A DNA stretch of 64,000 bases from Collinsella sp. (GCA_019419505.1 DXZS01000011.1:19676-83675), one strand, 5' to 3'. Numbered from the stretch's first letter, positions 26,019 through 34,606 are shown. Made by a program: numbers and translations. Notes: generated from the letters alone by a model not told the origin.

Positions 26019-26462
26019 CTAGAAACCGCTTACGTCCGAACGCTCCCAGCTAGCAACCTGGTCGGGAGACACCGTACCCAGCGCCTCGAACTTCCAGGAG
26101 CCGCCCGCCTTCAGATGATTGGTGTTTGCAAGAGCCGTTCCAACCTGGTTGCCATCGGCATCATACAGAACATACTCAATCTGAATGTAGCTCTTTTCCT
26201 TGTCCGTGTTATTGGTCAGCGTGCCCGTGATCTTATAGGCAAACTGACTGGAGGTGTCTTCAGCCTCGTCAGCAATGGTATACGGTTCTTGCGGTTCTTT
26301 TTGCTCCTCAGCCTGCTGTGTCGCCTCGGCAGGTTTTGCCGAATCGCTCGCAGACGAATCGGCTGAATTGCCACCCATAGAGCCCACGGCACCGACGATA
26401 ACCAGCACCACGATGACGCCTAGGACAATCTTGCCGATCGGCTTCATTCCCTCTTTTGCCAT
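26019..26462 (-). CDS. Membrane-anchored FxLYD domain protein
   Basis: 147 aa. N-terminal membrane span (about 10-28, IVLGVIVVLVIVGAVGSMGG), then an Ala/Ser/Glu-rich linker and an FxLYD-type beta domain (about 75-147: GTLTNNTDKEKSYIQIEYVL, YDADGNQVGTALAN). FxLYD domains are extracytoplasmic and of unknown function. RBS GGAAGG lies before the ATG but is inside a hairpin-forming leader (26468-26521), so translation may be controlled. No operon partner is evident. Confidence 0.85.
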   Translation of the reverse strand: MAKEGMKPIGKIVLGVIVVLVIVGAVGSMGGNSADSSASDSAKPAEATQQAEEQKEPQEPYTIADEAEDTSSQFAYKITGTLTNNTDKEKSYIQIEYVLYDADGNQVGTALANTNHLKAGGSWKFEALGTVSPDQVASWERSDVSGF

Positions 26463-26467
26463 TATTC

Positions 26468-26521
26468 ATCCTTCCTACGATCCGGCTACCGTGCCGGCAC
26501 ACAGCACATCGTAGGAAGGAT
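26468..26521 (-). promoter_or_regulatory. Leader hairpin that covers the Shine-Dalgarno site of the FxLYD gene
   Basis: ATCCTTCCTACGAT (26468-26481) and ATCGTAGGAAGGAT (26508-26521) are perfect 14-nt reverse complements. The first, on the minus strand, contains the GGAAGG RBS of the downstream gene. If the 5' end lies upstream, the folded leader would hide the RBS. Confidence 0.55.
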
Positions 26522-26569
26522 TGAACTTGAATTCATTAGCTGAGAGCTAAGGTTGCCATATAGAAGAGC

Positions 26570-26917
26570 GTGAAGCGCGTGTCCATCGCCGATGACACCT
26601 CGAGGCTTGCCAACATCGATTTGAACTACTGGTTCTACGGCTGCAGTGCCTTGTCTCGATTTCCGACATGGCGAACCTGCGCGGCGTGGTCCATGCGGAC
26701 GACGACGCTCTCGAGCATGCCCTACACGCTCGATGCTCGCACGAGCTCGACAAGAATCCTGGTAGATGCGGGCTGAGAGCCGCCCAAGGGCCACATAGGC
26801 TCGACCACATTCAACAACCACAAGGCCATCATGGGCGGCAACGACACGGTCTGCGACTCAAAGCAGACGAGTACGCGATACGCCGCGACGACGGCGAGGG
26901 GCAGGCGGGCTAGCTGA
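26570..26917 (+). pseudogene. Fragment of a BspA-type leucine-rich surface protein
   Basis: One frame reads RLANIDLNYWFYGCSALS, then a decayed repeat, ILVDAG, an in-frame TGA (26774-26776), then GSTTFNNHKAIMGGNDTVCD and a final stop at 26915. FYGCSAL and the closing ...TFxNCKAIVGGNGT-like block are hallmarks of BspA/DUF285 surface repeats; the TGA stands where VDADW...P is usual. No signal peptide or full repeats remain, so it is a relic. The surrounding 26.5-27.0 kb has no other gene. Confidence 0.65.
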
Positions 26918-27062
26918 CGGCTGGATGAGGCTTGGAACTGCACCAAATAGCACCCCTGACGGCTGCGCAGGCGTCTTTCCTGCGCTGCGGCCAGAAATGA
27001 GTGCGCCACCCCAACGGTACAGGCTAGGCGTTGGGGCGTAATGGTGCGTAGTAAGAACCGGC

Positions 27063-27563
27063 CTACTCCTCATTGAGATATTGCCTTCGGTCGGCCATGT
27101 GCTTTCCGGCGAGGGAACTTCCATGACGCAGCCCGTCCGAAATCGTCTCTCGGAAATAGTCGTCTTTCTCATCGCAGAGATTCTCGAGCTCCACCACTCG
27201 CGATGCCAAACGGTCTGAGACCTCGCGCTCTATTACGAGATCGTCTGACAGCTGAGCGTTTTCTTCCGTCAGCCGAGCATTCTTTTCCAGCAGCTGATCT
27301 TTCTCATGCGAGTTGTTGGCAACGTAGGCGACAGCCCCAATGGCAGCGACCGTCCCGGCGACAATCCCCTTCTTATGTTCTTTGACGAATTGGACGGCTT
27401 TCGCTGCGCCCTCCTTAACGATATAAGGAATGGCTTCCACCTTTTCTCGGGTGGCATGCATGAGAGGCTTCTTTTCCGCATCGTTAAGCTCAAGGTCAGT
27501 TTCCGTCAGCGTTGTCTTCACACCCTCTTCCTGCCGCTCGTCCTTGAGCTCGAACTCTTCCAT
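27063..27563 (-). CDS. Coiled-coil protein with one membrane segment
   Basis: 166 aa. Acidic N-terminus, a hydrophobic segment (about 66-84: KKGIVAGTVAAIGAVAYVAN) and a C-terminal coiled coil (about 88-135: LLEKNARLTEENAQLSDDL). ATG at 27563 is chosen because GGAGG lies 6 nt upstream; 27575 is an alternative. No family recognised. Base and codon use resemble neighbours less strictly (lower GC), in keeping with an accessory patch. Confidence 0.65.
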   Translation of the reverse strand: MEEFELKDERQEEGVKTTLTETDLELNDAEKKPLMHATREKVEAIPYIVKEGAAKAVQFVKEHKKGIVAGTVAAIGAVAYVANNSHEKDQLLEKNARLTEENAQLSDDLVIEREVSDRLASRVVELENLCDEKDDYFRETISDGLRHGSSLAGKHMADRRQYLNEE

Positions 27564-27694
27564 TTCAGCCTCCATTCCTTCCTCTTTAGCGTATTTTACC
27601 CCGTGCTTTAGGCCGATTACTCAGTTGCCAGCTGATTTGTGACCGCAGCGGATAATGCACTCGCAAGTTGACCTATATCCTGCCAGGAGGTCCA

Positions 27695-27988
27695 ATGGAG
27701 TCTATTGCGATGACGCTCATCGGCGTCACCGTGACACCGATCGGAGTTGTCGAGTCCAACTCGCGCAGCCGCGCGGTTATGGAGCTCAAGATCGACGAGC
27801 TCGCATCGAGCGAGCCTACAAACTCGAGCAGGAAATGGCCGTGGTCAGGCGCGACGTTGACGCGCTTTTGCGATGTGCTGGCATGGGGGCTGGCGATTGC
27901 GGCCTGCATCCCCATGTTGCTGGCGGCGGTGCTCTCACGCCAAACGCCCGCACATTCGGATTGCCACACAACGAATGAAACTTGTTGA
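27695..27988 (+). pseudogene. Possible frameshifted small membrane protein gene
   Basis: AGGAGG lies 4 nt before this ATG. The frame starts MESIAMTLIGVTVTPIGVVE and ends with a hydrophobic segment (LAWGLAIAACIPMLLAAVLS). The middle is poor in this frame, while the next frame gives a natural-looking helix (YKLEQEMAVVRRDVDALLR). Two compensating shifts would restore one protein. It may be a decayed gene or chance; no homologue recognised. The rest of 27.58-28.05 kb shows nothing else. Confidence 0.35.
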
Positions 27989-28049
27989 TGTGGGACGCGG
28001 TTCATTCAGGGTCCGCCCCTCGCTTCATCCTCAAGAAGCTCGTCGAAGC

Positions 28050-28373
28050 CTACCCCACCGTGACGGGTTCCCCGGTAAAGGTGCTTACAAGCAACAGGAT
28101 AAAGAAGGCTAAATAGCTGATGCTCAATAGGTAGGCGAAGACTAAAAAGATGGTCCATCCAACATTGGTCTTACCGTCGGCGCGGCGTTGCTCGCGAGAA
28201 CGGTACAGCCAGACCGTCACGCCAATGGCCACAATCAGCAACACGAGTGCCGCTGCTGCCACCCCGGCAAGCGCAAACATCACGCCAATGCTCACAGCGA
28301 TGACCGGAAGCAGTAACAAGCCACACCCGCATCCACCCGGACTATATACGGCAGACTGTCGGCGTCGCCTCAT
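28050..28373 (-). CDS. Small membrane protein with basic N-terminus
   Basis: 107 aa from the ATG at 28373: MRRRRQSAV, then three hydrophobic segments (about 16-35, 40-57 and 78-100). An eight-G tract (28379-28386, minus strand) lies 5 nt before this ATG and would act as the Shine-Dalgarno; in-frame ATGs at 28388 and 28391 precede the tract. Located 27 nt after the higA-like antitoxin gene on the same strand. No family recognised. Confidence 0.6.
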   Translation of the reverse strand: MRRRRQSAVYSPGGCGCGLLLLPVIAVSIGVMFALAGVAAAALVLLIVAIGVTVWLYRSREQRRADGKTNVGWTIFLVFAYLLSISYLAFFILLLVSTFTGEPVTVG

Positions 28374-28400
28374 CGCCACCCCCCCCATCATCTTTGAGCA

Positions 28401-28742
28401 CTACAGTGCGATGGCCTGCTGAACAGGAACGATCTTATCGAGTTCCGGTTCAATCCGCCTTTTCTCTGCCTCAAGGTCAAACGCCACCTGAGCGCGCAGC
28501 CAATAACCATCCGTCAGGCCAAAATAACGGCAAAGACGAAGGTCGGTGTCGGCCGTCACGCGACGTTTTCCCAAGACAATCTGCCCGATACGCTGAGCCG
28601 GAATCCCAGTCTCTTTCGCAAGGCGATATTGAGAAATGCCCATGGGAACAAGAAACTCCTCTTTGAGAAGCTCACCAGGAGTCACCGGCGACAGCAAATC
28701 GGCCGAAGTCTCATCACTTGTGATAATCGACGATTTCGACAT
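28401..28742 (-). CDS. higA: HigA-type antitoxin
   Basis: 113 aa XRE-family protein. Core PVTPGELLKEEFLVPMGISQ and IGQIVLGKRRVTADTDLRL match HigA/VapI antitoxins. It would neutralise the upstream-encoded HigB toxin and repress the operon. The start codon at 28742 lies inside the end of higB (29-nt overlap), so translation is coupled. A longer frame to 28817 overlaps higB further and is not favoured. Confidence 0.9.
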   Translation of the reverse strand: MSKSSIITSDETSADLLSPVTPGELLKEEFLVPMGISQYRLAKETGIPAQRIGQIVLGKRRVTADTDLRLCRYFGLTDGYWLRAQVAFDLEAEKRRIEPELDKIVPVQQAIAL

Positions 28743-28995
28743 TCCAAGCCATCTCCTGTCTCCACTCAAAACAGACCCGATAGCGCTCGTTAACACGGAT
28801 GCTATATTGACCGGCACGATCGCCCTTCAAAGCTTCCAGGCGGTTGCCCGGTGGAACGCGAAGATCATCAAGCGAAGCACAAACCTGCAGTTGGCGAATC
28901 TTCCTCAACGCAACACGCTCAAAGGGCACGAACCTCCTGACCCGCACACCCATGGCAAAGCGTTCGGTATCCTCATCTTTATACGATGCAATCAT
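28714..28995 (-). CDS. higB: HigB-type RelE-fold toxin
   Basis: 93 aa, the expected size for HigB mRNA interferases, which cut mRNA on the ribosome. The typical elements RLEALKGDRAGQYSIRVNER and YRVCFEW are present, as is the toxin-first gene order of hig systems. An inverted repeat CAAACGT...ACGTTTG (29020-29026/29057-29063) lies upstream and may be the HigA operator. Confidence 0.9.
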   Translation of the reverse strand: MIASYKDEDTERFAMGVRVRRFVPFERVALRKIRQLQVCASLDDLRVPPGNRLEALKGDRAGQYSIRVNERYRVCFEWRQEMAWNVEIVDYHK

Positions 28996-29097
28996 AGTAT
29001 CGCCTTACGTTAGTAACGTCAAACGTTTCTATAGACTTACATCTCTATTATATCGTACGTTTGTTCGTGTTTTCTAGAACAAATAGTCCTTTGCGCC

Positions 29098-30285
29098 TTA
29101 GTCAAGCAAAAGCAATCGTTTGTAGACATCGAGGCCTTTGAGAAGAATCTCCTCGTCAAAGAGCATGGTATCGGTATGCAGAGCGCTCATCGCATAGGCT
29201 GGGCAGTCATCAGCGTCGATCGGGTTTTCTTGTCCTTCTGGCACGCCCGTGCCCAGCAAGAAGAACACGCCCGGCAGATGGCGCTGATAGAAAGCAAAGT
29301 CCTCGGCAATTAACAGCGGCTCGTCCACAAGTTGCAGCTCGGGCAAGGCAGGCGCAATGTGGGCAAACAACTCGGGGTCGTTATCGACTGGCGGATAGCC
29401 CTCGGCAAAGTCGAGATCGTACGTACAGCCCGTTGCGGTGCACGCCTCGTCGAGCGCACGGCGTACGCCCTCGCGCGCACGGTCGAACATGGCGTCCGTA
29501 AACACACGCAAGCTACCGGCAACATGGGCCTCCCCCGCCACCGCATTGCAGACGGTGCCGGCCTGCAGCAGGCCAAACTTACCGATGCAGGGCTCATCGG
29601 CACCCAGCTCGTCCATCACCTCGCGCTCGGCAACCAGGAACTTTGCCGCCGCCAGCGCTGCGTCATGTGATTCCTCGACTGGAACGCCGTAGGTCTTGGC
29701 GATATGGATGCTCGTGCCATGGATATGAATGTGCGTCTCGCTCGAGCGCGCCAGCAGCGGACCGGGACAGCTCGCCAGCGTACCGGCAGGAAGATCGGGC
29801 CACACGTGAAAGCCAAAGATGCGGTCGACCCCGTAGCGCTCGAACACGCCGCTCTCGCATACCGTCTTAGCGCCACCGGTTGTTTCCTCGGCCGGCTGGA
29901 ACACAAAAAGCACGTTGCGCTTAATAACGCCCGGCTGCTCACGAATCGTACGGTCGACAAAAGTTGCCGCCGCGAGGGCCATAGCCATGTGCCCGTCGTG
30001 GCCGCACGCGTGCATCTTGCCGGGATGCGTCGAGGCAAAAGCGGCGCCCGTCGTCTCCGCAATAGGCAACGCATCCATATCGGCACGAATCGCCGTGGCA
30101 TGCGAGGCACCCGTGCCAGCGTCGAAGAAAGCGCACACGCAACTAGGGCACGGATGGATCACCTCGCAGGCAAGCGGAGCGAGCACGCCCTCGATATAGG
30201 CGATAGTTTGCGGAAGATCGAAGTCGAGCTCCGGAATGCGATGCAGGTCGCGACGATAGCGACGGAGTTCTTGGAGCTCGGTCAT
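29098..30285 (-). CDS. M20 family amidohydrolase, candidate N-acetyldiaminopimelate deacetylase
   Basis: 395 aa. Metal-binding motifs of the M20D aminoacylase group: ACGHDGHMA, PAEETTGGA and a late ...AEDFAFY. DLHRIPELDF near the N-terminus is also typical. GAAAGGA places the ATG at 30285 (30300 is an alternative). It is divergent from the lysine/DAP biosynthesis cluster, which contains the acetyl-branch enzyme DapH; that branch needs an N-acetyl-LL-DAP deacetylase, so this is the natural candidate. Hippurate or other N-acyl amino-acid hydrolysis cannot be excluded. Confidence 0.8.
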   Translation of the reverse strand: MTELQELRRYRRDLHRIPELDFDLPQTIAYIEGVLAPLACEVIHPCPSCVCAFFDAGTGASHATAIRADMDALPIAETTGAAFASTHPGKMHACGHDGHMAMALAAATFVDRTIREQPGVIKRNVLFVFQPAEETTGGAKTVCESGVFERYGVDRIFGFHVWPDLPAGTLASCPGPLLARSSETHIHIHGTSIHIAKTYGVPVEESHDAALAAAKFLVAEREVMDELGADEPCIGKFGLLQAGTVCNAVAGEAHVAGSLRVFTDAMFDRAREGVRRALDEACTATGCTYDLDFAEGYPPVDNDPELFAHIAPALPELQLVDEPLLIAEDFAFYQRHLPGVFFLLGTGVPEGQENPIDADDCPAYAMSALHTDTMLFDEEILLKGLDVYKRLLLLD

Positions 30286-30435
30286 GGGGATTCCTTTCAT
30301 GGGGCAACTCAGTTGTCACCTATTGTGACGCAGGATTGTGGCGCCCTCGTTTCTAGCATGATGCTGCATTTTTTAAACGTTATATACGAATACTCTTGTT
30401 TGGTAAAGTGCAACGTGGTAGGGTCTTTACCACTT

Positions 30436-30593
30436 GATAGAGGCGCGGGCACGAAGAGCCGCGGGCGAGTCGGCAGACTTTGACCCCGCGGGGAGGCGAA
30501 ACCCGCCGAACTGGGTTTTTCGGGCACGAACAGCCTGGTGGGCCTGCGGGAAACACTCGCAGGACTGTCTGCAGCAATGCGGGAGCGCTATCC
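30436..30593 (+). promoter_or_regulatory. Lysine riboswitch (L box)
   Basis: Landmarks in order: GATAGAGGCGCGGGC (30436, P1 5' strand), GAAGAGCC, GGGGAGGCGAAACCCGCCGA, AACAGCC, CGCAGGACTGTC and GGGAGCGCTATCC (P1 3' strand, 30581-30593). These follow the known L-box order in Bacillus lysC. The P1 3' strand CGCTATCC (30586-30593) can also pair with GGATAGCG (30643-30650) next to the lysA RBS, a plausible switch. It lies about 70 nt before the lysA-dapA start and should lower expression when lysine is plentiful. Confidence 0.88.
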
Positions 30594-30663
30594 GGACATT
30601 GGGTCCACGCTATGCGGATTCGATGCGCAGATGGCGCCGTCTGGATAGCGAGGTTTACGGGAC

Positions 30664-32973
30664 ATGGCATTGACCCCCAACGAGGCATATGCGGCCAAGC
30701 AGCCGTTTGTGGACAAGGAGACACTCGAGCATATCGTCGAGCAGTTCCCCACGCCGTTTCATCTATACGACGAGGCGGGTATCCGCCGCAACATGCAAGA
30801 AGTGCGCGACGCCTTTGCGTGGAACCCGGGGTTTAAGGAGTACTTTGCCGTCAAGGCCAACCCCAACCCGGCCCTTATCTCAATTCTCAACGAATACGGC
30901 TGCGGCTGCGATTGCTCGAGCTATACCGAGCTCATGATCGCCCGCTCGCTGGGCATCACCGGCCATGACATCATGTTCTCGTCCAACGACACGCCGGCGG
31001 CAGACTTTGAGCTTGCCGACAAGTTGGGCGCCATCGTCAACTTCGACGATATCAGCCACATTGAGTTTTACGAGCGCGTCGCGGGACCCATCCCCAAGAC
31101 GGTGAGCTGCCGTTTTAACCCGGGCGGCCTGTTCCAGCTTTCCAACGGCATTATGGACAACCCGGGCGATTCCAAGTACGGCATGACCACCGAGCAGCTC
31201 TTTGATGCCTTCCGCATGCTCAAGGCCAAGGGCGCCGAGGACTTTGGCATCCATGCCTTCCTTGCCAGCAACACCGTCACCAACGATTACTACCCCAAGC
31301 TCGCGCGAATCCTCTTTGAACTTGCCGTGCGCCTGGAGCGCGAGACCGGTGCACATGTCGCCTTTATCAATCTGTCCGGCGGTGTGGGTATCCCCTACCT
31401 GCCCGAGCAGCAGGCCAATGACATCCACGCCATCGGCGAGGGTGTACACGCGGCCTACGACGAGATCCTGGTTCCCGCCGGCATGGGCGATGTGGCGATC
31501 TGCACCGAGATGGGCCGCTTTATGATGGGCCCCTACGGGTGCCTGGTCACCAAGGCCATTCACGAAAAGCGGATCTACAAAGACTATATCGGCGTGGACG
31601 CAAGTGCCGTCGACCTCATTCGTCCTGCCATGTATGGCGCTTACCACCACGTTACAGTGATGGGCCAGCCGGGTGGCCCCGACAAGTCCGCAGCTCCCGT
31701 CACGAACACGTACGATATCACGGGCAACCTGTGCGAAAACAACGACAAGTTCGCCATCGACCGCGAGCTGCCGCATATCGACATGGGTGACCTGCTTGTA
31801 ATCCACGATACCGGTGCGCATGGCTACTCCATGGGCTACAACTACAACGGACGTCTGCGCTCCGCCGAGGTCCTGCTGCGCCCCGATGGCGCGGCCGACC
31901 TCATCCGCCGCGCCGAGCGCCCGGGCGATTACTTTTCCACGCTCGACGTGCTGCCGTGCGGCCGAGAGCTGCTGGCCAAGTCGCGCGCCGAAAGCGCCCA
32001 CCGTCGCGCCCAAGACGAGCGCCTGGCAGTCGCAGCTCAATGGAACAAACGCATCCAGATCGCGGAGGCGAAGGAGAAGAACATGGACATCCGCAATCTC
32101 GAGGGCTCAATCGTCGCCCTGGTTACGCCGTTTAAAAAGGACGGCAGTGTCGACTTTGACGCGCTCGAGCGCCTTATCGATTTCCACTTGCAAAATGGCA
32201 CCGACGCCATTCTCACCCTGGGCACCACCGGCGAGAGCGCCACGATGACCGATGACGAGGACAACTCCGTCGTCGCCGCCGTGGTCAAGCATGTTGCAGG
32301 ACGCGTCCCCGTCATCGCCGGCTCAGGCTCCAACTCCACGCAGACCATGCTCACCAAGTCGCTTACTTACCAGGGCTTGGGAGCCGACGGCCTGCTGCTC
32401 ATTACCCCCTACTACAACAAGTCCAACGAAGAGGGTATCTATCAGCACTTTAAGACCGTCGCCGATGCCGTTGACATCCCCTGCATCCTGTACAACATCC
32501 CCGGCCGCTGCGGCTGCGGTATCAGCGAGCGCAACGTAGAGCGCCTAGCCGCGCACCCCAACATCATGGGCATCAAGGAGGCCTCGGGCAACGTCGCCTA
32601 CGCGGCCAAGATCGCCCACCTGCTGTCCGACGATTTCCGCATGTACTCGGGCGAGGATGCACTCACAGTGCCGCTCATGAGCCTGGGCGCTTCGGGCACC
32701 ATCAGCGTGTGGGCCGACGTGCAGCCGCAGCTTGTACACGACATGTGCCGCGCTTATCTGGACGGCGACGTAGCGCGCGCCCGCGATATCCAGATTGCCG
32801 GCCAGCCGCTCATCAACGCCCTCTTTAGCGAGGTCAACCCCATCCCCGTCAAGGAAGCGCTCGCCCAGATGGGCATGATCGAGGCAAACTACCGTATGCC
32901 GCTGTGCCCCATGGCAGACGACACGCGAGCCGCACTTACCGATGCTCTGAAGGGAGCTGGTCTACTTGATTAA
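30664..32973 (+). CDS. lysA-dapA: Fused diaminopimelate decarboxylase and 4-hydroxy-tetrahydrodipicolinate synthase (LysA-DapA)
   Basis: One 769-aa frame with no stop between two normally separate enzymes. Residues about 1-460 form LysA: PLP lysine in FAVKANPNP (Lys64), LSGGVGIPY and CTEMGRFMMGP. Residues 474-769 form DapA: LGTTGES, YNIPGR and Schiff-base GIKEASGN (about Lys638). Within the join, AAGGAG lies exactly 6 nt before an in-frame ATG at 32083 that begins a normal 296-aa DapA, so free DapA may also be made. LysA is the last and DapA the first committed step of the pathway. Starts 71 nt after the lysine riboswitch. Confidence 0.9.
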   Translation: MALTPNEAYAAKQPFVDKETLEHIVEQFPTPFHLYDEAGIRRNMQEVRDAFAWNPGFKEYFAVKANPNPALISILNEYGCGCDCSSYTELMIARSLGITGHDIMFSSNDTPAADFELADKLGAIVNFDDISHIEFYERVAGPIPKTVSCRFNPGGLFQLSNGIMDNPGDSKYGMTTEQLFDAFRMLKAKGAEDFGIHAFLASNTVTNDYYPKLARILFELAVRLERETGAHVAFINLSGGVGIPYLPEQQANDIHAIGEGVHAAYDEILVPAGMGDVAICTEMGRFMMGPYGCLVTKAIHEKRIYKDYIGVDASAVDLIRPAMYGAYHHVTVMGQPGGPDKSAAPVTNTYDITGNLCENNDKFAIDRELPHIDMGDLLVIHDTGAHGYSMGYNYNGRLRSAEVLLRPDGAADLIRRAERPGDYFSTLDVLPCGRELLAKSRAESAHRRAQDERLAVAAQWNKRIQIAEAKEKNMDIRNLEGSIVALVTPFKKDGSVDFDALERLIDFHLQNGTDAILTLGTTGESATMTDDEDNSVVAAVVKHVAGRVPVIAGSGSNSTQTMLTKSLTYQGLGADGLLLITPYYNKSNEEGIYQHFKTVADAVDIPCILYNIPGRCGCGISERNVERLAAHPNIMGIKEASGNVAYAAKIAHLLSDDFRMYSGEDALTVPLMSLGASGTISVWADVQPQLVHDMCRAYLDGDVARARDIQIAGQPLINALFSEVNPIPVKEALAQMGMIEANYRMPLCPMADDTRAALTDALKGAGLLD

Positions 32974-33706
32974 GACCGTCATTATGGGAACGGGCCGCAT
33001 GGGCTCGCTCATCCGCACTACCGCCGAAGGCATTGTCGACGCCGCCGGGCAGCCCGTTTTTGATATCGTGGCCCAGATTGGCTTCGATTTGAGCGAGCTC
33101 GAGAACGCACCGGCTGCCGACGTCATCATCGACTTCTCGAACGTCGCGACCTTCGACGCCGTCGTCGCCTATGTCGAGCGCACGGGCGCGGCGTTGGTCT
33201 CAGGCACCACAGGCTACACCCCCGAGCAGATGGACCGCCTGCGTGAGCTGGGCCAGAACACCCGCGTTATGCACTCGGGCAATTACTCCATCGGTATCGC
33301 AGCCCTGCGCCATCTGGTAGCGCAGGCTACACGCGAGCTGCCCGGCTTTGACTGCGAAATCGTCGAGACGCACCACAACCAAAAGGTCGACGCCCCCAGC
33401 GGCACTGCCAAGCTACTGCTCGACGCCGTCGTCGAAGCCGAGCCCGAGGCAGGCTACCACCCCGTCTATGGCCGCGAGGGCATGTGCGGAGCACGCGATC
33501 CCAAGGAAATCGGTATGCACTCGCTGCGCGGCGGCACCGTCGCCGGCGTGCACAAGGTGAGCTTCTTTGGCCAGGACGAGGAGGTCACGCTCACCCACCG
33601 CGCCACGAGCCGTCAGATCTTTGTCAACGGCGCCTTGGCAGCCGCGCAGAAGCTCGTCACCCGCGAACCCGGCTTCTATACGTTCGACAAGGTCATGTTT
33701 GCCTAA
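32966..33706 (+). CDS. dapB: 4-hydroxy-tetrahydrodipicolinate reductase
   Basis: 246 aa NAD(P)H-dependent reductase, second step after DapA. Rossmann motif GTGRMGS at the N-terminus, catalytic ETHHNQKVDAPSGTA. TTG at 32966 is taken as start because it restores the first beta strand (IKTVIMGTGRMG) and overlaps the dapA stop by 8 nt; the first ATG would cut into the nucleotide-binding fold. Part of the riboswitch-controlled operon. Confidence 0.93.
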   Translation: MIKTVIMGTGRMGSLIRTTAEGIVDAAGQPVFDIVAQIGFDLSELENAPAADVIIDFSNVATFDAVVAYVERTGAALVSGTTGYTPEQMDRLRELGQNTRVMHSGNYSIGIAALRHLVAQATRELPGFDCEIVETHHNQKVDAPSGTAKLLLDAVVEAEPEAGYHPVYGREGMCGARDPKEIGMHSLRGGTVAGVHKVSFFGQDEEVTLTHRATSRQIFVNGALAAAQKLVTREPGFYTFDKVMFA

Positions 33707-33745
33707 CCAGGTATCAACCGGATCCACCCAAAGGAGAGACATCAA

Positions 33746-34465
33746 ATGAGCAACGCAGCCGAGATGGATGCCCAGGAGATTATCAACTACATCGCCACCG
33801 CGCCCAAAAAGACGCCTGTCAAGCTGTACGTGCGCGAGAAACCCGGCATGAAGGTTGCCTGGGGCAACGCACATGTCTACGGCGGCCGTCGCGGCAAGAC
33901 CGTCTTTGGCGACTGGGACGAGCTCAAAGCCATCCTTGACGCCAATGCCGATTCCATCGATTACTACGATGTGGAGAACGACTGCCGCAACTCCGCCGTG
34001 CCCATGCTCGACCTCAAGGGCATCAACGCCCGCATCGAGCCGGGCGCGATTATCCGTGACCGCGTCGAGATCGGCGACCGCGCCGTCATCATGATGGGTG
34101 CCATCATCAACATCGGCTCCGTCATTGGCGAAGGCTCCATGATCGACATGGGCGCCGTGCTGGGCGGCCGCGCCACCGTGGGCAAGAACTGCCACATCGG
34201 CGCCGGCACCGTGCTGGCAGGCGTTGTGGAGCCCGCCAGCGCCACGCCCGTCATCATCGAGGACGATGTCATGATTGGCGCCAACGCCGTGGTCCTGGAG
34301 GGCGTGCACGTAGGCAAGGACGCTGTCGTTGCCGCCGGCGCCGTGTGCGTCGAGGACGTCCCCGCCGGCGCCGTCGTGGCCGGTGTCCCCGCCCGCGTCA
34401 TCAAGATGCGCGACGAGAAGACCGACAGCAAGACCGGCCTGGAAGAGGGTCTGCGCCAGCTTTAA
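33746..34465 (+). CDS. dapH: Tetrahydrodipicolinate N-acetyltransferase
   Basis: 239 aa. N-terminal alpha/beta region followed by a left-handed beta-helix of hexapeptide repeats (about 85-215: GAIIRDRVEIGDRAVIMMGA, INIGSVIGEGSMIDMGA). Matches DapH, which uses acetyl-CoA, and not the succinyl-CoA enzyme DapD. It sets the cell on the acetyl branch to DAP. RBS AAAGGAGAG precedes the ATG. Last gene of the lysA-dapA-dapB-dapH operon. Confidence 0.93.
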   Translation: MSNAAEMDAQEIINYIATAPKKTPVKLYVREKPGMKVAWGNAHVYGGRRGKTVFGDWDELKAILDANADSIDYYDVENDCRNSAVPMLDLKGINARIEPGAIIRDRVEIGDRAVIMMGAIINIGSVIGEGSMIDMGAVLGGRATVGKNCHIGAGTVLAGVVEPASATPVIIEDDVMIGANAVVLEGVHVGKDAVVAAGAVCVEDVPAGAVVAGVPARVIKMRDEKTDSKTGLEEGLRQL

Positions 34466-34467
34466 TA

Positions 34468-34606
34468 GTTACGGCGTTTTACCAAACGCCGTAACGACCC
34501 GACGCTGCAAACGCCCCTAGGCGGCAATCTGACGTTCAATCGTCGGGCATGACCAGAAGGTCAATGCCCTCCTCTTTCGCGTCACCTTGCTCGCCTAGGG
34601 GCGTTT
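34468..34606. repeat. Nested inverted-repeat element, family A copy 3
   Basis: Starts 2 nt after the dapH stop with hairpin GTTACGGCGTTT/AAACGCCGTAAC (loop TACC, 34468-34495). Then come arms 34509-34523/34592-34606 (AAACGCCCCTAGGCG), conserved strand GGCAATCTGACGTTCAATCG, inner hairpin 34545-34569 (GGGCAT-GACC...) and conserved strand CGCGTCACCTTGCTCG. Relative to copies 1 and 4, the first hairpin shows paired GCGG/CCGC to GGCG/CGCC changes. Confidence 0.87.

Noticed and set aside
26486..26821. 111-aa minus-strand frame in the accessory patch
   Set aside because: The plus strand in the same place shows BspA-repeat similarity, so this is its antisense shadow.
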